From positions 1 to 24,276 of IMG/VR virus record IMGVR_UViG_3300011430_000040: 24,276 nt of DNA. One strand, 5' to 3'. The notes below the pieces were generated by a model, which made no database searches, was not told where the DNA came from, and saw only the letters and a list, made by a program, of their open reading frames with translations. The DNA comes from a virus. How positions within the stretch are numbered: the stretch's first letter is position 1; each line of letters starts with the position of its first letter. Both the position numbers and the translations under genes were made by a program. Shown here piece after piece: positions 1-6,679 of this stretch.

Positions 1-170
1 GTGTCGAGTGGCCGCAGATCGGAATACTTCGTGAACGCAAGCGCTTCATTTGGAAGGCCCGTTACTTCGTGAATCTCGAAGGTCACGAACACGAATTTCC
101 AACTCTGAAAGACGCTTTCGTTTGGCTGATGCAGGCCACAGGGAGGGTTGATGAAATCTCGAAGCACTGA
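1..170 (+). CDS. C-terminal part of an unidentified early protein (5' end outside the window)
   Basis: An open frame runs from the window edge (first full codon at 3) to a TGA at 168-170 and gives about 55 residues. It has no internal stop and is rich in aromatic and basic residues, including VEWPQIGILRERK near the start and FVWLMQATGRVDEISKH at the end. Its end overlaps the start of the next gene by about 20 bases, the same close packing seen throughout this strand, which supports it as a real gene tail. I do not recognise the family, and with the N-terminus missing no function can be given. Confidence 0.6.
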   Translation, partial: VEWPQIGILRERKRFIWKARYFVNLEGHEHEFPTLKDAFVWLMQATGRVDEISKH

Positions 171-840
171 GATAGGCAAAGGCGAACCGAAGCGCTGGTC
201 GTACTCGGCATGGTCTTCCTATGACCAGTGCAACTTCAAATACTATCTGGGCTACATTGCTAAGGCCAAGCAGGCGAAGAACTGGGCGATGGAACGCGGC
301 AGCGAAATCCACAAGATGGCCGAGTACTTCCTCAAAGGCGAGATACACGGTGTACCGAAGAAGCTGAAGAAGCTGACGACAGAGTTCAAGGGATTGCAGA
401 AGGCCAAGCCCATCGTCGAGAAGTTTTGGAATGCCGACAAGAAATTCCGCGAAGTCGGCGACTACAAAGGATGGGTCGTTCTGAAAGCTGATGCAGCCTT
501 GCCACCAAAGAAGCAAGCAGCGCTAGTCATCGATCATAAGTCTGGCAAGGCATGGCCTGATCACATCAAGCAGGCCGAACTATCCGCGGTGGTAACAAAG
601 GGCCGCTACCCGGAAACGGATGGCGTCGATATAGAATTCTGGTACATCGATCAGGGCGAGGTTGTGAGTTGGCACTTCAACGACCGCATTCTGGTACCAC
701 TGAAAGAGGTGTGGACCGAGCGCGGAGAACAGTTGATGAGCACGCGCAAGTTCCTACCGATGCCAAGCCAGAAATGTCAGTGGTGCCCATTCCGTTCCGA
801 TAAGGGCGGGCCATGCAAGGCATGGAAGAAGGTTCTATGA
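151..840 (+). CDS. Cas4/RecB-like PD-(D/E)XK nuclease with probable Fe-S cluster
   Basis: This 229-residue protein has the layout of the Cas4/AddB-type branch of PD-(D/E)XK nucleases. Visible motifs are RGSEIH (49-54, with the metal-binding His54), KADAAL (Asp114), VIDHKSGK (Asp128 and Lys130, the D-x-K core) and Gln141 in the motif that follows. One cysteine near the N-terminus (Cys27) and three at the C-terminus in a C-X2-C-X9-C arrangement match the four-cysteine 4Fe-4S signature of that branch. Such phage enzymes act in DNA end processing and recombination. I chose ATG 151 because GGGAGGG lies just upstream; a TTG at 148 is the alternative. The stop overlaps the ATG of the VRR-NUC gene. 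The fold is confident; the exact biochemical role is inferred. Confidence 0.85.
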   Translation: MKSRSTEIGKGEPKRWSYSAWSSYDQCNFKYYLGYIAKAKQAKNWAMERGSEIHKMAEYFLKGEIHGVPKKLKKLTTEFKGLQKAKPIVEKFWNADKKFREVGDYKGWVVLKADAALPPKKQAALVIDHKSGKAWPDHIKQAELSAVVTKGRYPETDGVDIEFWYIDQGEVVSWHFNDRILVPLKEVWTERGEQLMSTRKFLPMPSQKCQWCPFRSDKGGPCKAWKKVL

Positions 841-1187
841 GCAGGGCTGGACGCAAGCCAGAGAAAATTGCTGAACGCAAATTCGTCAAGCTCGTTGAAA
901 ACAAGTATCGAGGACAGGCCATCAAGCTACAGACTGCCGGACCCTATGGAACTACTGGCCGCAATGATCGTCTTGTACTGGTACCCGGCCCGGTCATCGT
1001 GCTGATGGAGTTCAAGCGAGAAGGCGAAGAGCCCACCAACATCCAGAAGTTTCGGCACAAGCAGTTTCGACGGATGGGAGTTCCAGTGCATGTCGCATTC
1101 AGTTGTGAGGAAGCCGAGTGGTACCTTCAAGCGGCGATTCAAGCCCAAGCGGTACCAGTACGCCAGCGTAAAGTTCGGCGTAAGTAG
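837..1187 (+). CDS. VRR-NUC domain nuclease
   Basis: This 116-residue protein matches the stand-alone phage VRR-NUC nucleases, a PD-(D/E)XK lineage that includes the catalytic domain of FAN1. Key positions are Glu13 in the first helix, Asp44 in GRNDRLVL (many relatives have GxPD here), Glu58-x-Lys60 in LMEFKREG and Gln70 in the following helix, then a GVPVHVAFS strand. Related proteins act on branched DNA. The start is ATG 837, which shares bases with the stop of the previous nuclease (ATGA) and has GAAGG upstream; an in-frame ATG at 813 lies deep in the previous gene and is less likely. The last 98 bases are read in another frame as the start of the helicase. Catalytic residues appear intact. 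Confidence 0.85.
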   Translation: MSRAGRKPEKIAERKFVKLVENKYRGQAIKLQTAGPYGTTGRNDRLVLVPGPVIVLMEFKREGEEPTNIQKFRHKQFRRMGVPVHVAFSCEEAEWYLQAAIQAQAVPVRQRKVRRK

Positions 1188-2634
1188 ACCAGCAGCCGGA
1201 TTCTTCCTCGCGCCCGGACTGGGCAAGACCATCATCATCCTTATGATCTTCAAGATCTTGAAGGCTCTGGGGCTGGTGGACGAACTTCTAGTGATAGCCA
1301 AGCGACGCATCTGTTACGAGGTCTGGCCCAAGGAAATTCGCAAGTGGGACCGGACGTGTCACTTCAGTTACGCCATTGTCCACGGTCGCCACAAAGAGGA
1401 AGCCCTGTGGGCGAAGTGCGACATCCGCATCATGAACTACGACTCGATGGACTGGTTCAAGCGGCAGAGAAAGTGGTTCCGTCGTGGCAAGCGTGTGATG
1501 CTAGCCTGTGATGAAAGCAGCAAGCTGCGACACACTCGCACGCTGCGCTTCAGATCACTGAAGAAGGTGCTGCCGCACTTCGTACGCCGCTACATCGCCA
1601 CAGGCTCACCCGCACCTAACGGGCTGATGGGAATCTTCGGGCAGATCTACGTGCTGGACTTCGGCGATCGGCTAGGCCAGTACATCACTCATTTCCGCAA
1701 TAAATACTTCACTCCATCTGGATACATGGGGTACAAGTGGAAATTGATGAAGGGCGCCGACAAGAAGATCTTCGAGCGCATAAAGCCTCTGGTCATTCGC
1801 TACGGCAATGACGAGTTAGATCTGCCGCCGCTGACACCACTATTCAGGAAGGTGAAGCTGCCGCCAAAAGCGCGTGAGATCTACGACGAGATGGAGCGCG
1901 AGTTCATAGTACGACTAGAGAACGACGACATCGTAGCGGCGAATGCTGCTGTCGCCAGCACCAAGTTACGACAGATGGCCAATGGAGGCGTATTCTACAA
2001 TGAACGATCTAAAGGGTACCGACTCATTCACGATGCGAAGGTTGAGAACCTTGTTGACCTACTCGAAGAGCTCAATGGAGAACCTGCGCTAGTTGCCTAC
2101 GAATACAAGCACGACATTGAACGAATCAAGAAGTACCTCAAAAAGCATGCGCCACAATTCAAAGACGCACCTTTCGTCGGTGGGCATACCAAGGACAAAG
2201 AACTGAGGAAGCTGTTACGTAAATGGGACAAGGGTGAGATCCCGGTGATGTTCGGCAACCCCGCCAGCATTGCGCACGGCTTGAATCTGCAAGGCAAGGG
2301 CGGTATCGTAATCTTCTTTTCGCTAACTTGGAATCTGGAAGATTACGAGCAGTTCATTCAGCGTGTCTGGCGTCAGGGCCAGAAGCGCAGGGTCTTGGTC
2401 TATCACATCGTCGCCAAGAATACGGTCGATGATGCTATCCTGTTGGCGCTAGCCAGCAAGGATCGAACACAGAAAGCATTACTCAACGCAATGGAGCACC
2501 ACTATGGAGTTCACACCCACCACCGACGAAGAGCTGAAAGACATTCGGCGACGCGCGAGAAAGCGGGGAGACGCCAAGCACGCCGCGAAAGAAGAACGCA
2601 AAAATGGTCGCGGCGAAAAGAAGCTGCGGCTTAA
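1090..2634 (+). CDS. SNF2-family DEAD/DEAH-like helicase/ATPase
   Basis: This 514-residue protein is a phage SNF2-like superfamily 2 ATPase. Motifs in order are a Q-motif-like KRYQ (20-23), Walker A APGLGKT (41-47), motif II DESS (141-144, where DEAH would be), motif III TGSPAPN (171-177), motif V NPASIAHGLNLQG (390-402) and motif VI QRVWRQGQKRRV (424-435). It should remodel or translocate on DNA during replication or recombination, probably with the two nucleases directly upstream. GGGAG at 1076-1080 sits nine bases before ATG 1090. The Q-motif is coded inside the overlap with the VRR-NUC gene, so the overlap is real. From about residue 471 the C-terminus becomes Arg/His-rich low-complexity sequence, exactly where the next gene overlaps it, and may be an overprinted tail. 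Confidence 0.9.
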   Translation: MSHSVVRKPSGTFKRRFKPKRYQYASVKFGVSRPAAGFFLAPGLGKTIIILMIFKILKALGLVDELLVIAKRRICYEVWPKEIRKWDRTCHFSYAIVHGRHKEEALWAKCDIRIMNYDSMDWFKRQRKWFRRGKRVMLACDESSKLRHTRTLRFRSLKKVLPHFVRRYIATGSPAPNGLMGIFGQIYVLDFGDRLGQYITHFRNKYFTPSGYMGYKWKLMKGADKKIFERIKPLVIRYGNDELDLPPLTPLFRKVKLPPKAREIYDEMEREFIVRLENDDIVAANAAVASTKLRQMANGGVFYNERSKGYRLIHDAKVENLVDLLEELNGEPALVAYEYKHDIERIKKYLKKHAPQFKDAPFVGGHTKDKELRKLLRKWDKGEIPVMFGNPASIAHGLNLQGKGGIVIFFSLTWNLEDYEQFIQRVWRQGQKRRVLVYHIVAKNTVDDAILLALASKDRTQKALLNAMEHHYGVHTHHRRRAERHSATREKAGRRQARRERRTQKWSRRKEAAA

Positions 2635-3529
2635 GGGCGATGCTCTTCGTTATGCGCTCGAGAAACAGCAGGACTTCCATGTCTATGGCCGTCACCTATT
2701 CGAGCGCTTCATCGAGTTCGTCAAGGAGAACGAAGGGCCGAAGCCTCGGTACCATTCGTATCTCAAGCGCGATGCGGCAGATGGCAAGTTCTGCTTTGAC
2801 ATACAGTCGGCGCTATCCCGCATGGCGTGGCAGCAGCTCAGCAACTTGATCCACGTAGCGGTCACAAGTGGCGAACGACCCATCGGTATCGCCACCCGCA
2901 ACTGGTCGGAAGCATTCCACTTCGCCCTTCACTGCCTGCACTTGGCGCTGAAGGTGAGGGAGAAGAAGGGCGCATTCAAGCTGACGGACTTGGATGTGTT
3001 GGATGATTGGCCCGTCGATGAACGCAAACGTCCCACGAAGGAGGACAGAAAGATGTCGAACAAAGAACTCGAGGCCCTCGAAGCCAAGAAGGATGAGGAC
3101 GAAGACGAGGACGATGAAAGCGAGGATGAGGGTAGCGAGGACGAGGACGAGGAGGACGAGGACGAGGAAGACGAAAAGCCCAAGAAACGGAAGGGCAAGG
3201 GCTTCGGCAAGTCCAAACCGAAAGCTCGTGACGACGAGGACGAAGAGGAAGATGAGGAGGAAGAGAAAGTGAGCAAGCGCAAGTCGAAGGAAAAGGGCGG
3301 AAAGGAGAAGACCAGCAAGAAGGTCGACTTGAGCGACAGCTCAGTCATCTCCCGCATCGGCACCCGTGATAAAGGCGGCAAGAAGACAACGTTCCTCGAA
3401 ATGATTCCCAAGAAGGGGATCAAGTACAAGGAGCTGGCTGCCAAGGCGAAGGACGGAGGTATTCCGTCAGGCAAGGTGAAGCCGTGGCTGAAGGCTTTCA
3501 TCAAGTACGAGTACATCAAGGTCTCGTAA
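2504..3529 (+). CDS. Unidentified protein with long Asp/Glu tract and basic flanks
   Basis: This 341-residue protein has three parts: a basic N-terminus (about 10-45) leading into a globular-looking segment (50-170), a highly charged middle with nearly pure Asp/Glu runs (197-225 and 243-255) interleaved with Lys/Arg-rich stretches, and a compact C-terminus (about 275-341). I recognise no domain. Acidic tracts of this kind occur in DNA mimics, histone-like chaperones and single-stranded DNA-binding protein tails, but none can be assigned here. GGAG at 2493-2496 lies seven bases before ATG 2504. It overlaps the helicase by 131 bases. A second, stronger Shine-Dalgarno (AAGGAGG, 3038-3044) precedes in-frame Met184, so a shorter 158-residue product is possible. 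A terminator follows the gene. Confidence 0.8.
   Translation: MEFTPTTDEELKDIRRRARKRGDAKHAAKEERKNGRGEKKLRLKGDALRYALEKQQDFHVYGRHLFERFIEFVKENEGPKPRYHSYLKRDAADGKFCFDIQSALSRMAWQQLSNLIHVAVTSGERPIGIATRNWSEAFHFALHCLHLALKVREKKGAFKLTDLDVLDDWPVDERKRPTKEDRKMSNKELEALEAKKDEDEDEDDESEDEGSEDEDEEDEDEEDEKPKKRKGKGFGKSKPKARDDEDEEEDEEEEKVSKRKSKEKGGKEKTSKKVDLSDSSVISRIGTRDKGGKKTTFLEMIPKKGIKYKELAAKAKDGGIPSGKVKPWLKAFIKYEYIKVS
3038..3055 (+). promoter_or_regulatory. Internal Shine-Dalgarno and candidate second start in the acidic-protein gene
   Basis: AAGGAGG at 3038-3044 is followed eight bases later by an in-frame ATG at 3053. This is a better ribosome binding site than the one at the gene's own start. Initiation here would give a 158-residue protein containing the acidic tract and the C-terminal domain but lacking the N-terminal half. 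The alternative is that the match is chance within a purine-rich stretch of coding sequence. Confidence 0.45.
3092..3268 (+). repeat. Low-complexity GAN-codon repeat tract
   Basis: Runs of GAC, GAG, GAT and GAA codons encode the Asp/Glu tracts, so the plus strand is strongly purine-biased here with imperfect trinucleotide repetition. Such a tract could change length by slippage. The complementary strand therefore reads as a serine-rich open frame, which is an artefact. Confidence 0.7.
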
Positions 3530-3541
3530 TCGCCATCAATT

Positions 3542-3576
3542 GAACGGCGGTGGCCCGTGCTGCCGCCGTTCCTTTT
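3542..3576 (+). terminator. Rho-independent terminator between the helicase block and the modification block
   Basis: GAACGGCGG (3542-3550) pairs perfectly with CCGCCGTTC (3563-3571) around a 12-base loop and is followed by CTTTT (3572-3576). It lies 12 bases after the stop of the acidic-protein gene and just before the Shine-Dalgarno of the next gene. The short T-run suggests partial read-through or control by antitermination. Confidence 0.7.
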
Positions 3577-3587
3577 CGGGAGCCTCC

Positions 3588-3797
3588 ATGAAGCGCAAAA
3601 TAATGATTGAAGTAGAAATCGACATACCAGAAGGAGCGACGCACTTTGTTGGGAATCTTACAGATGATCCAACATGGTACAAGTATGTGATAAACTCCAC
3701 TGGCGTGATCAGAGCTTGGTACTTCTATTATCCAGTACGACAGACGTGGTTGTACGACAGCGAGTATGCGCCTAACTTTCTTAAGGAGGCCCCGTGA
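3588..3797 (+). CDS. Small hypothetical protein
   Basis: This 69-residue protein starts at ATG 3588, with GGGAG at 3578-3582 as its binding site; an ATG at 3540 in the same frame lies before the terminator hairpin and is unlikely. It begins with a short basic segment, then a beta-rich acidic stretch (IEVEIDIPEGATHFVGNL), then an aromatic-rich segment with WYKYV and WYFYYPVRQTW. The pattern resembles small phage proteins with a single beta domain, but I do not recognise a family. Its stop overlaps the GTG start of the base-hypermodification gene, so the two are probably translated together. Confidence 0.65.
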   Translation: MKRKIMIEVEIDIPEGATHFVGNLTDDPTWYKYVINSTGVIRAWYFYYPVRQTWLYDSEYAPNFLKEAP

Positions 3798-4831
3798 AGT
3801 ACAAGACTAACCTCCTCGATACGTTCTTCTACTGGATCAACGAACGCCAGCGAATTTACGTAGCCAAGGAAATCGACAAGAAGCCATGGCCATGGACTAA
3901 GGACAAGATCCTTAAGACCTACAAGTTCACGAACGTATTCCGCCAACTTGACTTTGTCACGCGACAGTGGGAAAAACGTTTCGTTAACCTGCTAGGGCGC
4001 GGTAAGAAGATGAGCGACGGCGATCTGCTGTTCCACTGCTCGATGTTCCGTCTATTCAACTGGCCCGCCACTTACGATGCGCTGTACTACGGTATCGCGG
4101 GCTGGCACAAGAAAGCGGCAATGCGTCTCCTAACGGAACGAATGAATGCCGGCGATCAGATCTTTACTGGAGCCTACATCATCCCCAATGCTGGCCGTGA
4201 AGATCCAAAGATTCAAGTGATCTGCGAAGCGCTGGACTACTTGCGCCAGCATCGTGATCAGTTCGCTGCCGACATCCGGCGGCATCGTTCAATCGAAGAA
4301 GCCTGCCTCGTACTGCAGGATGTTCCAACAATCGGCGGCTTTATTTCCTACGAGATTGCCTGCGATCTGCGATTCACGCGACTGCTGGCAGACGCCACCG
4401 ATATCAATTCGTGGGCCAACCCCGGACCCGGAGCGCAGCGTGGCATCAATCGTCTGCTGACTGGCGGGCGATGGGTCAAGGGCAAAAAGCCGGACTACGT
4501 CGCTGTCATGCGAGATCTACTTGGCAAGGCTGCACGGCGCGTGAACCAGAAGTTTTTGAAGAAGGTAGAGTGGCCGTTCGAAATGCGCGAGATCGAGCAC
4601 TCGCTCTGCGAGTTCGACAAGTACGTGCGCGTGAAGAACGGCGAAGGCAGGCCGCGCAGCAAGTACATCTCGCGCCAGCGATGCAAGATCTGCGAACGCT
4701 ATCTGAACGATTCACGTGACCTATTATCCCGGGAATGGGAGGGGCAAGATTGTTTGCAGTGTGCAGCGGATGCTGGCGATATTGACGCTAAGAAAGAGGT
4801 AGCCGCATTGAAACGGAGGAAGAAGAAATGA
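3794..4831 (+). CDS. DNA base hypermodification protein (5-hmdU DNA kinase helical domain / aGPT-Pplase superfamily)
   Basis: This 345-residue protein carries signatures of the helical-domain superfamily found in 5-hydroxymethyl-dU DNA kinases and alpha-glutamyl/putrescinyl-thymine pyrophosphorylases of thymine-hypermodifying phages: FYWINERQRIY (12-22), KPWPWTKDKILKTY (30-43) then FTNVFR, MFRLFNWPATYDAL (84-97), a HhH-like VPTIGGFISYEI (177-188) and WANPGPGAQRGI (207-218). These proteins act on 5-hydroxymethyluracil or its phosphorylated form in finished DNA. No Walker A motif is present, so if it is a kinase-type protein the P-loop partner is elsewhere. The C-terminus adds four cysteines (297, 300, 320, 323; C-X2-C-X19-C-X2-C), a probable zinc ribbon. 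The start is GTG 3794, four bases after AAGGAGG. The superfamily is fairly sure; the precise reaction is not. Confidence 0.75.
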   Translation: MKYKTNLLDTFFYWINERQRIYVAKEIDKKPWPWTKDKILKTYKFTNVFRQLDFVTRQWEKRFVNLLGRGKKMSDGDLLFHCSMFRLFNWPATYDALYYGIAGWHKKAAMRLLTERMNAGDQIFTGAYIIPNAGREDPKIQVICEALDYLRQHRDQFAADIRRHRSIEEACLVLQDVPTIGGFISYEIACDLRFTRLLADATDINSWANPGPGAQRGINRLLTGGRWVKGKKPDYVAVMRDLLGKAARRVNQKFLKKVEWPFEMREIEHSLCEFDKYVRVKNGEGRPRSKYISRQRCKICERYLNDSRDLLSREWEGQDCLQCAADAGDIDAKKEVAALKRRKKK

Positions 4832-5637
4832 AAGCCCGCATCGTGATACCTACACGCGCAAGGCCCGAAGTTAAGACCTTCTATAACCTGCCGAAGGAAA
4901 TTCAGAAGCGCACAGTCCTCGTCATCAGGCCAGATGAAGAGTGGTTGTACGAGGCAATCCCATGCAAGAAGATCATGCTGGACAAAGGAGTGGAGGGCCT
5001 GAGTCCTACGCGACAGTGGATCCTCGACAACATCGACGACCGCTACGTCATCCAGCTGGACGACGACTTCAGTTCGTACAGCTTTAAGCCAGACATGCGT
5101 CAGTGGAAACTCATCAAAGCTACGCCTCGTCAGGTTGTGGAGATGTTTGAACTGGTAGATTTCTGGCTGCGAAAGTGCGTTGTCCACGCTGGTATCATGG
5201 ATCGAGTCCGGGCCGCGCAGCCAAGCAAGTCTGGCGAAGAGTACTCCGAGAATACTCTGTGCATGCAGTTCCTCGGCTACGACCAGAAGATTCTGCAAGA
5301 GGAGGGCGTACGCTTCGACAGAGTGAGGCTGGCGCAAGACAAGGACGTGTGCCTTCAGCTTCTGGAGCGCGGCTACGGTAACCGTGTATCGAAGCGGTTC
5401 TCGTACAACTGCTCCGGCACGGATACGACTGGAGGCTGCGCCGTATATCGGACAGAGAAGCTGCGTATCAAGCAGGCTAAGCTTCTGGCCCGTCTTCATC
5501 CCGGTATCGTGACGCAGATTCAGAAGACCGTGAAGAAACATGGCGAGACTATCACGCGCATGAAGAATCGCGTGAGCTGGAAGCTCGCCTTCTGTTCAAG
5601 AATAAAGGATCGAGTACTACCTGAGGAGGATGACTGA
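4828..5637 (+). CDS. GT-A fold glycosyltransferase, candidate DNA-base glycosyltransferase
   Basis: This 269-residue protein has GT-A/GT2-like features: an N-terminal nucleotide-binding strand IVIPTRAR (5-12), a second strand TVLVIRPDEEW (29-39), SPTRQWIL (59-66) and the metal-binding IQLDDDF with Asp78-80. A later segment with GYDQ, FDRV and QDKDVCLQLLERGYG fits the acidic catalytic region. It resembles the glycosyltransferases described next to base-oxidation or base-modification genes in phages (the TET-associated type), though no TET/JBP dioxygenase is visible here. Its place between the hypermodification protein and the TS-like enzyme suggests that hydroxymethyluracil in DNA is the acceptor. 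GGAGG at 4815-4819 precedes ATG 4828, which overlaps the upstream stop. The fold is confident; the acceptor is inferred. Confidence 0.7.
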   Translation: MKARIVIPTRARPEVKTFYNLPKEIQKRTVLVIRPDEEWLYEAIPCKKIMLDKGVEGLSPTRQWILDNIDDRYVIQLDDDFSSYSFKPDMRQWKLIKATPRQVVEMFELVDFWLRKCVVHAGIMDRVRAAQPSKSGEEYSENTLCMQFLGYDQKILQEEGVRFDRVRLAQDKDVCLQLLERGYGNRVSKRFSYNCSGTDTTGGCAVYRTEKLRIKQAKLLARLHPGIVTQIQKTVKKHGETITRMKNRVSWKLAFCSRIKDRVLPEEDD

Positions 5638-5638
5638 A

Positions 5639-6679
5639 ATGATCGGACACATATTGGCTCGTAACGTCAACGACGCATTCGAGCGGCTGAAAGAACTGGT
5701 GACCGCTGACTATCAAGATCAATGGCGTTACATTGCGCCTCGTGGTCAGCCTACGATGGAGTACAAAGGAGCGTTTATCACGGAGTACATTTACCCAGAC
5801 GAACGGGTTCTCTTTGATCAAGCCCGTGACGCCAACCCGTTCTTTCACTTTTTCGAAGCGCTGTGGATTCTGGCGGGAAGACGTGACTTATTCTTCCTGA
5901 CGCAGTTCCTTCCACGCATGGCCGACTTCAGCGATGACGGCAAAGTCTTGCACGGAGCCTACGGATACCGCATGCGATTTCATTTCGATGGTGACGCAAG
6001 CACAGACTGGAATGGGGCCAGTCGTCTTGATCAGATCATTACGGTCATCAACATTCTACGCGGTGACAGAGATACGCGGCAGGCCGTCATTGGCATCTGG
6101 GATCCATCAAGTGATCTTGGCAGAAAGACCAAGGACCTGCCGTGCAATGATCTGGTATTCTTCAAGGTCCGTGATGACAAGCTGAACATGACCGTCTGTT
6201 GCCGCAGCAACGACGCTATTCTAGGAGCTTACGGTGCGAACGCTGTACACTTCAGCTTTCTGCAGGAGCTCGTAGCCCGCATGGTCGGTGTCAGGCTTGG
6301 TACGTACACGCAGATTAGCGATTCATTCCACATCTATCTGGACGAACCGTCATGGCTCCGGGCCAAGGCTTTACCTGCGGCTGACCTGTATCGCGAACAA
6401 AGAGTCAAACCGTATCCGCTTGCCAATGGAACGATGGACGTGGCGGCATGGCTCGCTCAGCTCGACTGCTTCTTTGCTGGGACGATTTGCGAGTACGACA
6501 CGCCAGACCCGTTCTTTGCCGAGGTCGTCAGCCCATTGTGGGCCGCATGGCTACGATGGAGCAGCAAGATCGATACGAAGGTGCAACGCATTGATAACGC
6601 TTTGCGATTCGTAGAGCAATGCAAGGCTGAAGACTGGAGCTTGGCCTGTGCCCGCTGGCTCGAGCGGAGACGCCCATGA
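5639..6679 (+). CDS. Thymidylate synthase-fold protein, probable dUMP hydroxymethylase
   Basis: This 346-residue TS-family enzyme has catalytic Cys169 (DLPCN), the phosphate-binding RSND (189-192), GAYGAN with Asn201, and HIY (231-233). Cysteine-to-arginine spacing equals that of E. coli ThyA. Asn201 sits where ThyA has Asn177, the residue that favours dUMP over dCMP; dCMP hydroxymethylases carry Asp. The GAYGAN form, one residue longer than the ThyA loop, is that of the phage clade which includes dUMP hydroxymethylases. With a hypermodification protein and a glycosyltransferase beside it, 5-hydroxymethyl-dUMP is the likelier product, but ordinary dTMP synthesis cannot be excluded. I prefer ATG 5639, nine bases after GGAGG (5625-5629); ATG 5630 would have no spacer. 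It ends in an ATGA overlap with the HD gene. Confidence 0.85.
   Translation: MIGHILARNVNDAFERLKELVTADYQDQWRYIAPRGQPTMEYKGAFITEYIYPDERVLFDQARDANPFFHFFEALWILAGRRDLFFLTQFLPRMADFSDDGKVLHGAYGYRMRFHFDGDASTDWNGASRLDQIITVINILRGDRDTRQAVIGIWDPSSDLGRKTKDLPCNDLVFFKVRDDKLNMTVCCRSNDAILGAYGANAVHFSFLQELVARMVGVRLGTYTQISDSFHIYLDEPSWLRAKALPAADLYREQRVKPYPLANGTMDVAAWLAQLDCFFAGTICEYDTPDPFFAEVVSPLWAAWLRWSSKIDTKVQRIDNALRFVEQCKAEDWSLACARWLERRRP

Noticed and set aside
2929-3519. A minus-strand frame coding for long serine runs
   Set aside because: The serine runs are the complement of the GAN codons of the acidic protein, a compositional artefact.
3860-4010. Possible P-loop in the hypermodification protein around LLGRGKKMSDGD
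   Set aside because: The G-x4-G-K-S/T pattern is not met, and no following Walker B segment is evident.
4699-5541. A 280-codon minus-strand open frame opposite the glycosyltransferase gene
   Set aside because: The plus strand encodes clear GT-A motifs and a conserved hypermodification domain; the antisense frame has no recognisable motif.
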